Below are positions 6,693 to 14,517 of a stretch of 17,867 nt of DNA, piece by piece; the first letter of the stretch is position 1; each line of letters starts with the position of its first letter. Under the pieces are notes generated by a model. It was not told the origin of the DNA and searched no databases. It worked only from the letters and a program-made list of their open reading frames with translations. This stretch comes from UBA1731 sp963626295 (lineage in GTDB: Bacteria; Verrucomicrobiota; Kiritimatiellia; RFP12; UBA1067): assembly GCA_963626295.1 (NCBI GenBank), contig CAVFWS010000029.1, positions 1 to 17,867 on the forward strand. The letters run 5' to 3'. The translations under genes were made by a program, and so were the position numbers.

Positions 6693-8126
6693 ATGTCGAG
6701 GCTCCATGTCCCTTTCTTCGCGATGCTGGCGGTGTCCCATGCCGTCGACGCACATTCATCGACCAATTCGGTGGCGGTCGATGCCGGCGCCGATTTGCGG
6801 ATACGCCAGGAGATCATGCATAACGTGACCGGGCTTCCAGGCGCTCCCGGCGCGATGTTGCCCCGCGCATACAAGAAGGACGTGAACCACATACGGATAA
6901 GGCCGCGCATATGGGCGAAGGCTTCATGGGACAGGTTCACCCTCTATGGGCGGCTGGTCGACGAGGTGCGCGAGCACATCGTCGACAACGGCGTGCCGCG
7001 CAAGAGGCGCTCATACAACTTCCCGGACGAGGTGGTGCTCGACAACCTGTACCTTGACGCGAAGGGGCTGTTCGACGGCCTCCTCGACTTCAGGATCGGG
7101 CGGCAGGACCTGCTGGAGAACGGACGCACCGTATTCGGTCTCCCCCGGATACTGCAGGACGGCACCGCGTACGACGGCTCGCGATCCTGCTATGCCGACA
7201 TGGTGCGCCTCACGTTCCACACGTCGGACGAGTCGTCGCTCGATGCGTTTGCGCTGTACGACAATGGCCGGAGCGTGTTCCGCTACGGCAACCGGAGTTC
7301 GCGGGGGCGTCCAATCAACGCGATACATCCGGGCGACTCGCCGGGCATGGACGAATGGGGCGGCGGCATCGTCTGGAGCGATTCGCTCTGCGACAGGACA
7401 TTCCCATACAAGGTCTACGTGGTCCACAAGCACAACGAGGCCTACCGTGCCTCGGACGGCCGCCTGATGCCCGACAAGCAGATAACCACGTTCGGCATAG
7501 ACGTCACGCCCTCGCTGAACGAGAACCTTTCCTTCGAGCTTGACCTTGCCGATCAGGTCGGGACTCTCTCCGATGGCGGGCGCCAGGCCGGAGGGCAGAT
7601 GGTGTACGCCGCCGTGGACCTGCACAGGTCGGACAAGGCGCGGGGCGTCCGCCCGTACGCGAGGCTGAGCGTGTACTACCTCTCGGGAGACCGCCACCAC
7701 GGCCGTCCCGGCGACAACGACACCGCCTGGGACCCGCTCTGGGGGCGCTCGCCGCAGGATTCGGAGCTTTTCCAGTACGGGACCCTGTACGGTCTCGGCT
7801 ATTGGAGCAACATGGCATATCCCAAGCTCACCATTGGCGCAGACATTGGGCCTCGGCACAGGGTGAGCGCATTTTCCGGGCCGATGTTCGCGGCGGCGCA
7901 GGACGGCGCCGGGCACGCGGACGGCTCCGACCACGGCATGTTCAAGGGAACGTTCTCCGCCGTGCGCTACGACTTCCCGATTCGCCTTGCGGACAAGGGC
8001 GCCCAGGGCTGTGACCGCTTCGAGGTGTTCGGGCACGTCATGGCGGAACTGTTCAATCCGGGCAGCTACTACGACTCGTCGCGTCCGGCGTGGTTCATCC
8101 GCTGGGAGCTCATCTTTTCGTTTTGA
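6693..8126 (+). CDS. Outer-membrane beta-barrel protein, alginate-export-like
   Basis: The 477-residue protein has a signal peptide (MSRLHVPFFAMLAVSHAVDA) and then alternating beta-strand patterns to the C-terminus, which ends WELIFSF with the terminal Phe typical of outer-membrane barrels. Segments such as LDFRIGRQDLLENG, LPRILQDGTAYDGSR and YADMVRLTFH match the style of alginate-export (AlgE-type) porins, which pass anionic polysaccharides or oligosaccharides. The substrate is not known here. The frame is open back to a TTG at 6537, but ATG 6693 is chosen because the signal peptide starts there and the promoter's -10 box lies at 6676-6681, inside the longer reading. It heads a run with trpS, DUF1080 and patatin genes. 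Confidence 0.75.
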   Translation: MSRLHVPFFAMLAVSHAVDAHSSTNSVAVDAGADLRIRQEIMHNVTGLPGAPGAMLPRAYKKDVNHIRIRPRIWAKASWDRFTLYGRLVDEVREHIVDNGVPRKRRSYNFPDEVVLDNLYLDAKGLFDGLLDFRIGRQDLLENGRTVFGLPRILQDGTAYDGSRSCYADMVRLTFHTSDESSLDAFALYDNGRSVFRYGNRSSRGRPINAIHPGDSPGMDEWGGGIVWSDSLCDRTFPYKVYVVHKHNEAYRASDGRLMPDKQITTFGIDVTPSLNENLSFELDLADQVGTLSDGGRQAGGQMVYAAVDLHRSDKARGVRPYARLSVYYLSGDRHHGRPGDNDTAWDPLWGRSPQDSELFQYGTLYGLGYWSNMAYPKLTIGADIGPRHRVSAFSGPMFAAAQDGAGHADGSDHGMFKGTFSAVRYDFPIRLADKGAQGCDRFEVFGHVMAELFNPGSYYDSSRPAWFIRWELIFSF

Positions 8127-8165
8127 CACAAGAAGGAAAAATCCAAGGAAAGGCTATTCGCAGAC

Positions 8166-9128
8166 ATGCGCATTCTTACAGGCATCCAGCCATCAGGGAA
8201 ACTCCACTGGGGAAACTACTTCGGCGCGATGAAGTCGATGTTCGACCTGCAGGCGCAAGGCAAGGAGATATTCATGTTCATCGCGAACTACCATGCGATG
8301 ACCACGGTGCGCGACGGCGCCGCACTGCGCGAGCAGACGCGTGACGTGGCGCTCGACTACCTCGCGTGCGGGCTTGACCCGGAGAAGTCCATCATCTACC
8401 GCCAGAGCGACGTGATGGAGGTGCAGGAGCTCGCGTGGTTCCTCTCCTGCCTCACGCCGATGGGGCTGCTCGAACGTTGCCACAGCTACAAGGACAAGCT
8501 TGCCCACGGGCTTGAGGCCACCCACGGCCTCTTCGCGTACCCGGTCCTGATGGCGGCCGACATTCTCATAATGAATGCGGATCTCGTTCCGGTCGGGAAG
8601 GACCAGAAGCAGCACCTCGAAGTGACGCGGGACCTGGCGCAGAAGTTCAACAACGCATTCGGCGAGACATTCAGGCTCCCCGACGCCTACATTCCGGAGA
8701 CGGTGGCCACGATTCCGGGGACGGACGGGCAGAAGATGTCGAAGAGCTACCACAACGCAATCGAACTGTTCGAGCCAAGCGGATCCATCAAGAAGAAGGT
8801 CATGGGGATCGTCACGGACTCCAGGACGATGGAGGAGCCGAAGGAGCCCGAAGGCAACGCCATCTACGAACTCTACAAGCTCTTCGCAACGCCGGATGAG
8901 GTGGCCGAGATGGCCGCGAACTTCCGCGCCGGCAACTACGGGTACGGACACGCGAAGAAGGCCCTGCTCGAGGCCTACCACCGCCTCTTCGATCCGTTCC
9001 GCGCAAGGCGCGAGGAGCTGGCGAAGGACACCGATACGCTTGAGGACATACTGAAGGCGGGCGCGGAGAAGGCGCGCGCCGCCGCAAAGGAAACAATGGA
9101 GAAGGTCCGCGCAGCCGTGGGCCTCTAA
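8166..9128 (+). CDS. trpS: Tryptophanyl-tRNA synthetase
   Basis: This 320-residue class I aminoacyl-tRNA synthetase charges tRNA-Trp in the cytoplasm. The HIGH-like motif is PSGKLHWGNYFG (residues 9-20) and the KMSKS loop is intact (190-194, in TDGQKMSKSYHN). MADVxxx-type signature segments FAYPVLMAADILIMNADLVPVGKDQ and HLEVTRDLAQKFN are typical of TrpRS. The length is near the family's usual 330. The start at 8166 has AAGGAAAGG some 12 bases upstream, a loose spacing. It lies 39 bases after the porin and 23 before the DUF1080 gene, all on one strand, and no terminator is visible between them. It is a housekeeping gene within an envelope-related run. Confidence 0.97.
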   Translation: MRILTGIQPSGKLHWGNYFGAMKSMFDLQAQGKEIFMFIANYHAMTTVRDGAALREQTRDVALDYLACGLDPEKSIIYRQSDVMEVQELAWFLSCLTPMGLLERCHSYKDKLAHGLEATHGLFAYPVLMAADILIMNADLVPVGKDQKQHLEVTRDLAQKFNNAFGETFRLPDAYIPETVATIPGTDGQKMSKSYHNAIELFEPSGSIKKKVMGIVTDSRTMEEPKEPEGNAIYELYKLFATPDEVAEMAANFRAGNYGYGHAKKALLEAYHRLFDPFRARREELAKDTDTLEDILKAGAEKARAAAKETMEKVRAAVGL

Positions 9129-9151
9129 CCAAGACAAGGGAGAGGATAGCA

Positions 9152-10351
9152 ATGGAAAGCAGGAAAGCAGTCATGATGATCACGGCTTCGGCCATGCTGG
9201 CTTCGATGTCCGCCGTCGCCGCCATATACGGCGACGTGCCGGACGCCAGGCACGCCTGGTCGGTGCACGACAGGAACCGCCCCAACCCGGCCAAGGTGTC
9301 GGCAGAGGCCGGCAAGCCGCCGAGCGACGCCGTGGTGCTGTTCGACGGGACGAAGGAGTCCTTCGAGAAGAACTGGTGCGACAGCAAGGGCGAGCCTTCC
9401 AGGTGGAAGCTGGGCAAGGAGGGGGACTTCTATACCGTCCCCGGCTGGAAGAACGGCGGAACGATCCGCACGCGGGGGGCGTTCGGCGACTGCCAGCTCC
9501 ACCTGGAGTTCCGGCACGACGCCGACCTTGGGGTCGTGCCGGGGCCGGATGGCGCCCAGATGCACGGCAACTCCGGCGTGTTCCTCATGTCCAACTACGA
9601 GATCCAGATACTCGAGTCGTACGGCACTGACCCGGCGGACATGAAGAACCCCAACTACGCTGACGGGCAGGTCGGCGCGGTGTATGCCGAGAATCCCCCG
9701 ATGGTGAACCCGTCCCGCAAGCCCGGACAGTGGCAGACGTACGACATAATCTTCCACCAGCCGGTGTGGGACGGACTCCGGATGGTGCATCCGGGCAGCG
9801 TCACCGTACTCCTCAACGGCGTGGTCGTGCAGGACCACTGGGAGATGGAGGGGCTTACCACGCACAAGAAGCGCCGTCCCCTCGCGCCGCACGCGACGAA
9901 GCTTCCGCTCACCTTCCAGGACCACGGATGCGTGGTGCACTTCCGCAACATATGGATAAGGGAGATACCGTCCAGGTACGCGAACGTCACGCACGGCGGG
10001 CCGGCGGCCGACGAGAACGCGGTCATGGCGCTCCGCCGGGAGACGGCGGCAAAGTTGTTCGCCAAGATCGAAAAGCCGATAAAGCCAACGATCGCCAACA
10101 TGGAGGCGCTTGGCGAGGTGGTGAGCTACGCTCGCGAGGGGGAGTACGACAGGGAGTGGCGCAGCTTCGCCGAGAAGTTCCACGCAGTCCTCGACAAGAT
10201 GACGGATGCGGAGTGGAATGCCAGCAAGAAGGAGTTTCTCCATCTGCGCGATTCGCTCGACACGCTGATCCGCGCCGGCGTCGTCCCCCAGAAGTGCGGC
10301 ACGCGCAAGCGCATAAGCGCGGCGGCGCTCCGCCTTGGCTGGGAGAAGTGA
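9152..10351 (+). CDS. Secreted DUF1080 (3-keto-disaccharide hydrolase-like) protein
   Basis: The 399-residue protein has a signal peptide (1-24, ending SAVAA). A DUF1080 concanavalin-like beta-sandwich (about 60-271) starts at AVVLFDGTKESF and contains NGGTIRTRGAFGDCQLHLEFR, NSGVFLMSNYEIQILESYG and the closing VVHFRNIWIRE. Members of this family include hydrolases of 3-keto-disaccharides and other glycan-binding or glycan-cleaving proteins; activity here is inferred from the family only. A helical, charged extension of about 128 residues (272-399) follows the domain and I do not recognise it. GGGAGAGG lies 8 bases before the ATG. It sits between trpS and the patatin gene, 23 and 21 bases away. 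Confidence 0.85.
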   Translation: MESRKAVMMITASAMLASMSAVAAIYGDVPDARHAWSVHDRNRPNPAKVSAEAGKPPSDAVVLFDGTKESFEKNWCDSKGEPSRWKLGKEGDFYTVPGWKNGGTIRTRGAFGDCQLHLEFRHDADLGVVPGPDGAQMHGNSGVFLMSNYEIQILESYGTDPADMKNPNYADGQVGAVYAENPPMVNPSRKPGQWQTYDIIFHQPVWDGLRMVHPGSVTVLLNGVVVQDHWEMEGLTTHKKRRPLAPHATKLPLTFQDHGCVVHFRNIWIREIPSRYANVTHGGPAADENAVMALRRETAAKLFAKIEKPIKPTIANMEALGEVVSYAREGEYDREWRSFAEKFHAVLDKMTDAEWNASKKEFLHLRDSLDTLIRAGVVPQKCGTRKRISAAALRLGWEK

Positions 10352-10372
10352 CGGATCGAGGGGAGGGGCTGC

Positions 10373-11191
10373 GTGTCTGGAAAGCTTAAGGTCGGCCTTG
10401 CGCTTGGCTCGGGCGGAGTGCGCGGCATGGCGCATTTCGGCGTGATCCGCACTTTGCTGAAGCACGGGGTGAAGATCTCGTGCGTCGCCGGGTCGTCGTC
10501 CGGAAGCATTGTCGGCGCGGCCCTCGCGGCGGGCAGGCTGGACGAGTTCGAGGATTTCTTCAGGAGGATCAACTGGTGGAAGATGTTCCGGATGTTCTTC
10601 GAACTCTCCCTGCCATGGCGAGGAGGGTACCTTACGGGGAAACGCATCAGGGCCGAGTTGCGCCAGCGTTTTGGGCGCATGCGGTTCGAGGACTGCCGGA
10701 TACCGTTCGCCGCCGTCGCGATGGACATGAAGGACGGCAAGGAGCATCCGATCAGGGAAGGGGACCTCGTCGACGGGGTGTTCGCGTCGATGGCCGTCCA
10801 GGGACTGTTCAAGCCTGTGGTCCGCGACGGGCATTGGCTCGCGGACGGCGGCCTCGACAATCCGCTTCCGATAAACGTGTGCCGGAGCATGGGGGCGGAC
10901 TACGTGATTGCGGTGGACGTCAACCTCGGGCAGCCGCTTGAGGTGGAACGCTCCGTCAAGAGGCCGACGCTCTGGACGATATTCACCCAGACGTGCAGGA
11001 TCGTCGAGAACAACTGGACAGACCGCATCCTGCGCTCCAATCCTCCCGATGTCCTCCTCCAGCCGGACCTCCACGACATATTCGCGGCAAGCCTGCGTCA
11101 CGTCACGCGGGCGATACTGAGGGGGAAGATAGCCGCGGAACGATGGTTGGCGACGCTCGCGCCGGATCTGAGGATGGGGCTGATGCAATAG
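10373..11191 (+). CDS. Patatin-like phospholipase (RssA/NTE family)
   Basis: This 272-residue predicted serine acyl hydrolase has the full patatin signature: oxyanion loop GSGGVRG (12-18), nucleophile elbow G40-S-S42-S-G44, and the dyad Asp D158 in ADGGLDNPLP. No signal peptide is seen, so it is probably cytoplasmic or membrane-associated and acts on lipids or lysophospholipids. In length and order it resembles the bacterial RssA/YlbK group rather than secreted ExoU-type toxins. The start is GTG at 10373 with GGGGAGGGG just upstream. It is the last gene of its run; a promoter for pal follows 44 bases after its stop. Confidence 0.88.
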   Translation: MSGKLKVGLALGSGGVRGMAHFGVIRTLLKHGVKISCVAGSSSGSIVGAALAAGRLDEFEDFFRRINWWKMFRMFFELSLPWRGGYLTGKRIRAELRQRFGRMRFEDCRIPFAAVAMDMKDGKEHPIREGDLVDGVFASMAVQGLFKPVVRDGHWLADGGLDNPLPINVCRSMGADYVIAVDVNLGQPLEVERSVKRPTLWTIFTQTCRIVENNWTDRILRSNPPDVLLQPDLHDIFAASLRHVTRAILRGKIAAERWLATLAPDLRMGLMQ

Positions 11192-11234
11192 CGGCCGAAT
11201 CCCCCGGTTCGCCGTCCGGCGTTAAAATCTTCTC

Positions 11235-11263
11235 TTGATTTCCGCATTGGTTTCTTGTATCAT
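11235..11263 (+). promoter_or_regulatory. Promoter for the pal-tat-trkH run
   Basis: TTGATT (11235-11240), a 17-bp spacer, then TATCAT (11258-11263) followed by ACGCCCC. It leaves a 5' leader of about 45 bases that carries AAGGAAAGAGG before the pal ATG. Confidence 0.65.
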
Positions 11264-11313
11264 ACGCCCCGTTTTTCGTGCAATAGACTTTAACAAGGAA
11301 AGAGGAAACCGAA

Positions 11314-11880
11314 ATGAAGTTCTCGAAGACTATGATGGCTGTCGTTGGGGCGCTCGCGCTGACTGTCGTTGGGTGCAAGTACGATGATGCAGCCGATGAC
11401 GGCGCCGCTGCGACGGATGCCGGCGCATCCACCCGCGGCCAGAACGTCGATACGGTCGGCGGGCCGGCCATTGACGAGAGCGGCATGGCGGCCACCGAGC
11501 TTCCGTTCGACAAGGACCCCAACTACGCCCTCTGCACGGATGTGGACTTTGCCCCGGTCTATTTCGGCTTTGACGCCTCGAACCTCGCCTCGTCCGAGCT
11601 CGACAAGATCGACAGGGTCGCGCAGCACCTCAGGGACAACGCCGACCGCGTGGTCATCGTTGAGGGCAACTGCGACGAGCGCGGCTCCAACGAGTACAAC
11701 CTCGAGCTTGGCAGCCTTCGCGCGATATCGATCCGCGACTACCTTGCGACGCTCGGCATTTCCGGCGACCGCGTGCAGACGAAGAGCTATGGCGAGGAGA
11801 AACCTGCGGTGATGGGAACTGGCGAGGAGGTCTGGGCGAAGAACCGCCGCGGCGAGTTTGCGGTCTACAGGCACAAGTAA
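11314..11880 (+). CDS. pal: Pal-like peptidoglycan-associated lipoprotein (OmpA C-terminal domain)
   Basis: The 188-residue lipoprotein has a lipobox LTVVGC with the lipidated Cys at 21, then a low-complexity Ala/Asp-rich linker (about 22-75). The OmpA-like peptidoglycan-binding domain (about 80-188) contains VYFGFDAS, VEGNCDERGSNEYNLELGSLRA, IRDYLATLGI, TKSYGEEKP and KNRRGEF. These are the Pal hallmarks; the usual LGxRRA reads LGSLRA here. It would anchor the outer membrane to the cell wall and work with Tol proteins, none of which is in the window. The ribosome binding site is AAGGAAAGAGG. Cotranscription with tatA/B and tatC is likely. Confidence 0.9.
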   Translation: MKFSKTMMAVVGALALTVVGCKYDDAADDGAAATDAGASTRGQNVDTVGGPAIDESGMAATELPFDKDPNYALCTDVDFAPVYFGFDASNLASSELDKIDRVAQHLRDNADRVVIVEGNCDERGSNEYNLELGSLRAISIRDYLATLGISGDRVQTKSYGEEKPAVMGTGEEVWAKNRRGEFAVYRHK

Positions 11881-11893
11881 GGCATGGCGCCGG

Positions 11894-12403
11894 ATGTTCG
11901 CCTTTGTGTTTGATTCGGTCGGAGGCGGCGAGTGGCTTGTGCTGCTCGCCGTCATTCTTATCGTCGTAGGACCCAAGAACCTACCGTCCGCCGCGAGGAA
12001 GATGGGCCAGGTGATGAGCAAGCTGCGCCGTGCGGCCGATGAGTTCAAGCGTCAGCTGATGACGATGGACGACGAGATGCGGCGTACGGCCGACGATCTT
12101 AAGCGCGAGTACATAGACATCCCCGAGGATTCCTCGACCGGGGATCGGGCGGCATCGGAAAGCGCAGAGGCGGAAGCGTCTGGCGACGGGTCGTACAATG
12201 ACGACTACCCCGGCCAGGAAGACTACTATGGCATGACCGACGAGAACGGGTTGGAGGTCGCTTCCGCTCCGGAGGGAGAATCGGCTCCATCCGCCGCTTC
12301 CGAGCCTGCGCCGGCCGTAGCCGAGGCGCGTAAGCCAGGGGAACCTGCGCAACCAGCGGAAAGTCAAGAGAGAGCAAATGGGCAAGATTCGGAAACTACT
12401 TAA
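11894..12403 (+). CDS. TatA/TatB-family twin-arginine translocase subunit
   Basis: The 169-residue protein has an N-terminal membrane helix (about 10-26, WLVLLAVILIVVGPKNLP) with the conserved Gly-Pro hinge. An amphipathic helix follows (SAARKMGQVMSKLRRAADEF), then a long acidic, Ala/Pro/Glu-rich tail. The Glu before the helix (GGGEW) and the long tail favour TatB over TatA. The frame is open upstream into pal, but ATG 11894 is chosen because the membrane helix starts there and AAGG lies 11 bases before it. Its end overlaps tatC by 26 bases, so the two are probably translationally coupled. No second TatA is visible in the window; it may be elsewhere or this protein may serve both roles. Confidence 0.85.
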   Translation: MFAFVFDSVGGGEWLVLLAVILIVVGPKNLPSAARKMGQVMSKLRRAADEFKRQLMTMDDEMRRTADDLKREYIDIPEDSSTGDRAASESAEAEASGDGSYNDDYPGQEDYYGMTDENGLEVASAPEGESAPSAASEPAPAVAEARKPGEPAQPAESQERANGQDSETT

Positions 12404-13154
12404 GGATCCCGACGCCGTAAACGATCCGCCCCGTCCCTTCTTCGAGCACATCATCGCGCTGAGGCAATGCCTGATGCACGCCGCCATCGCGTGGATCGTG
12501 GCGTGCGTGCTTGCGGGCGTGTTCTCGCCGCAGGTGCTCGACTGGCTGAAGTCTCCGGCGGCGGCGCTTGAGGCGGCAAACAAGCTCCACATCGAGGGGC
12601 TGGACCTGATGAGCGGATTCTCCGCGATCATATCCATAGCCATCTGGGGCGGGACGGCGCTTTCCTTCCCGTGCGTCATGTATTTCCTCCTGCGCTTCAT
12701 CTTCCCGGCGCTGACGAAGCGTGAGAAGGTGGCAATCCTGTTCTACCTGTTCGCGGGGGCGGGGTGCTTTGCGCTTGGCGTGTGGTTCTCGTACTCCAGG
12801 ATCGCCCCGCGCGCCGTGGAGTTCTTCGACTGGCTGAACGGGTGGGTGCACCTGCCGGTCACGACCGTCAGGATCGAAGGCTACATCTCCGTCGTCCTCA
12901 AGCTGATAATCGCATTCGGGCTTGTATTCCAGATTCCCCTGATACTCTTCGTGCTCGGGTGGCTTGGCGTCATAACGTCGGATACGCTCCGCAAGTACCG
13001 CAGGTTCGCCATCGTGATAGCCTTCTTCCTCGGAATGGTGCTTACGCCGCCGGATCCGATGAGCCAGATCCTCATGGCCGTGCCGCTGTGCATCCTCTAC
13101 GAGATGTGCATATGGGGCGTGTGGGCCAAGGAGCGCCTTGGCATAAGGCTCTGA
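12378..13154 (+). CDS. tatC: Sec-independent protein translocase TatC
   Basis: This 258-residue six-helix inner-membrane protein recognises twin-arginine signal peptides and forms the core of the Tat translocon. Conserved features are FFEHIIALR (21-29, with the essential Glu 23 and Arg 29), SFPCVMYFLLRFIFPALTKREK, GCFALGVWFSY, FGLVFQIPLILF and LTPPDPMSQ. Where many TatC proteins have FE-x-P in the fourth-helix region this one has FQIP, a variant seen in the family. Its start lies within the end of the tatB-like gene. The next gene, trkH, begins 16 bases after its stop. Confidence 0.95.
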   Translation: MGKIRKLLKDPDAVNDPPRPFFEHIIALRQCLMHAAIAWIVACVLAGVFSPQVLDWLKSPAAALEAANKLHIEGLDLMSGFSAIISIAIWGGTALSFPCVMYFLLRFIFPALTKREKVAILFYLFAGAGCFALGVWFSYSRIAPRAVEFFDWLNGWVHLPVTTVRIEGYISVVLKLIIAFGLVFQIPLILFVLGWLGVITSDTLRKYRRFAIVIAFFLGMVLTPPDPMSQILMAVPLCILYEMCIWGVWAKERLGIRL

Positions 13155-13170
13155 TCGGGGACGTTGCCGG

Positions 13171-14475
13171 ATGAAGGCGAAGTACGCCATACCCCTGGGT
13201 TTCATTGGCGTCATCCTCGTCGGCGCGGGGCTGTTCTCCCTTCCCGTCTCCGGGGGGCTGGGGTTCATGGACGCGCTCTTCACGGCGTGCTCGGCGGTAT
13301 GCATCACCGGACTGTCCGTGGTCGATCCCGGCGCTTCGCTCACTACGTTCGGGCAGGTTGTGCTGATGCTGCTTGTGCAGATAGGGTGTACGGGCATAAT
13401 GACGTTCGGGACGTTCATCCTTGTCATAGCCGGGCAGCGGCTATCCCTCGACCAGGAGTTTTCCATCACGAATGCGTATGGCGTGAAGGGCGTCAAGGGA
13501 TTCCGCGGGCTTGTCATGTGGGTCGTGTTTTCGATGCTTGCGATAGAGGGTATTGGCGCACTGGCCCTGAACGCCGAGCTGCACAGTCCGTACCGGGCAT
13601 GGTTCTATTCGGTCATGGCGTTCTGCAACGCCGGCTTCACCATCGACCAGGGCGGATTGGCCTCGTTCGCGGATAGGCCCCCGGTGCTGCTGATGATGGG
13701 TACGCTCGTCATCCTTGGGGGCATTGGCTTCATGGCGACATACAACGTCTGCACCATCAAGTTCTGGCGCAGGTCCCTCATCCGGCAGGGGAGGCTGTCG
13801 CTCCACACGCGGATCGTCATATGGTCCACTGCGGCATTTGTGGCGGCCGCCTTTCTCGTGTTCATGGCCGTCGAGTCCGGGGGTGTGCTCGCGGGGATGC
13901 CGTGGGGCGAGAGGCTGTCCGTGGCGTTCTTCCAGGCGGTCACCCCACGCACGAGCGGGTTCTCGGTAGTGCCGATAGAGGCGATGCATCCAGTCACGCG
14001 ATTCTTCTCGGAGATGCTGATGTTCATAGGGGCGGCCCCCGGATCCGCCGCCGGCGGGATAAAGGTGACGACGTTCGTGGTGTTCCTCTTCACTGTCCAC
14101 TCGTACTGCCACAGGCGCCGGGAGGTGGTCATCTCCAAGCGAACGATTCCGCCGGAGGTGATCCGCGAGGCGTTCATCATAACGTTCGTGTTCCTCTTCC
14201 TGATAGCCCTTACGGCAGCGTCCCTCCTCGTCACCGAGCAAGGGCGCGTCGGGTGCGACTTCGAGCGGATCCTCTTCGAGTCCGTGTCCGCCGTCACCAC
14301 CACGGGGCTTTCGTTCGGCGGCACGACCGCCTCCCTCTCGATGGCGGGAAGGTTCGTGATCATGCTCGCGATGTTCGCGGGAAGGCTCGGCGCCCTTACG
14401 ATAGTGCTGATGATCTCGGGCGACGACGAGCCGGAGGCGATCCGCTACCCCAAGGAAGACGTCCTTGTCGGCTGA
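13171..14475 (+). CDS. TrkH/KtrB-type potassium uptake channel subunit
   Basis: The 434-residue membrane protein carries the four pore loops of the SKT superfamily: SAVCITGLSV (about 41-50), FCNAGF (151-156), VTPRTSGFS (257-265) and SAVTTTGLSFGG (373-384). The SAAGGIKVTTF segment between the last two repeats is also typical. Its length is nearer KtrB (about 450) than TrkH (about 480). It would import potassium, often with sodium or proton coupling. The regulatory RCK partner (KtrA/TrkA) is not in the window, unusual only in that the two are often adjacent. It is probably the last gene of the pal-tat run and converges on the minus-strand EIIA gene, 42 bases away. Confidence 0.92.
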   Translation: MKAKYAIPLGFIGVILVGAGLFSLPVSGGLGFMDALFTACSAVCITGLSVVDPGASLTTFGQVVLMLLVQIGCTGIMTFGTFILVIAGQRLSLDQEFSITNAYGVKGVKGFRGLVMWVVFSMLAIEGIGALALNAELHSPYRAWFYSVMAFCNAGFTIDQGGLASFADRPPVLLMMGTLVILGGIGFMATYNVCTIKFWRRSLIRQGRLSLHTRIVIWSTAAFVAAAFLVFMAVESGGVLAGMPWGERLSVAFFQAVTPRTSGFSVVPIEAMHPVTRFFSEMLMFIGAAPGSAAGGIKVTTFVVFLFTVHSYCHRRREVVISKRTIPPEVIREAFIITFVFLFLIALTAASLLVTEQGRVGCDFERILFESVSAVTTTGLSFGGTTASLSMAGRFVIMLAMFAGRLGALTIVLMISGDDEPEAIRYPKEDVLVG

Positions 14476-14517
14476 ATCCGGCCTTGCGGCCATGGTCGCA
14501 TGGATGGATGGGGAAGG

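Noticed and set aside
9125..11188. A 687-codon minus-strand open frame antisense to the DUF1080 and patatin genes
   Set aside because: Both sense genes have strong family signatures and share the same frame; G/C-biased third positions keep the antisense frame open. The translation is rich in R/H/P and resembles no protein.
11210..11221. CGCC/GGCG inverted repeat followed by T-rich sequence as a terminator after the patatin gene
   Set aside because: The stem is only 4-5 bp and the following TTAAAATCTTCTCTT is not a U-run; it is too weak to call.
14480..14495. GGCC-TTGC-GGCC as a bidirectional terminator between trkH and the EIIA gene
   Set aside because: A 4-bp stem without T-runs on either side; common by chance in G+C-rich DNA.
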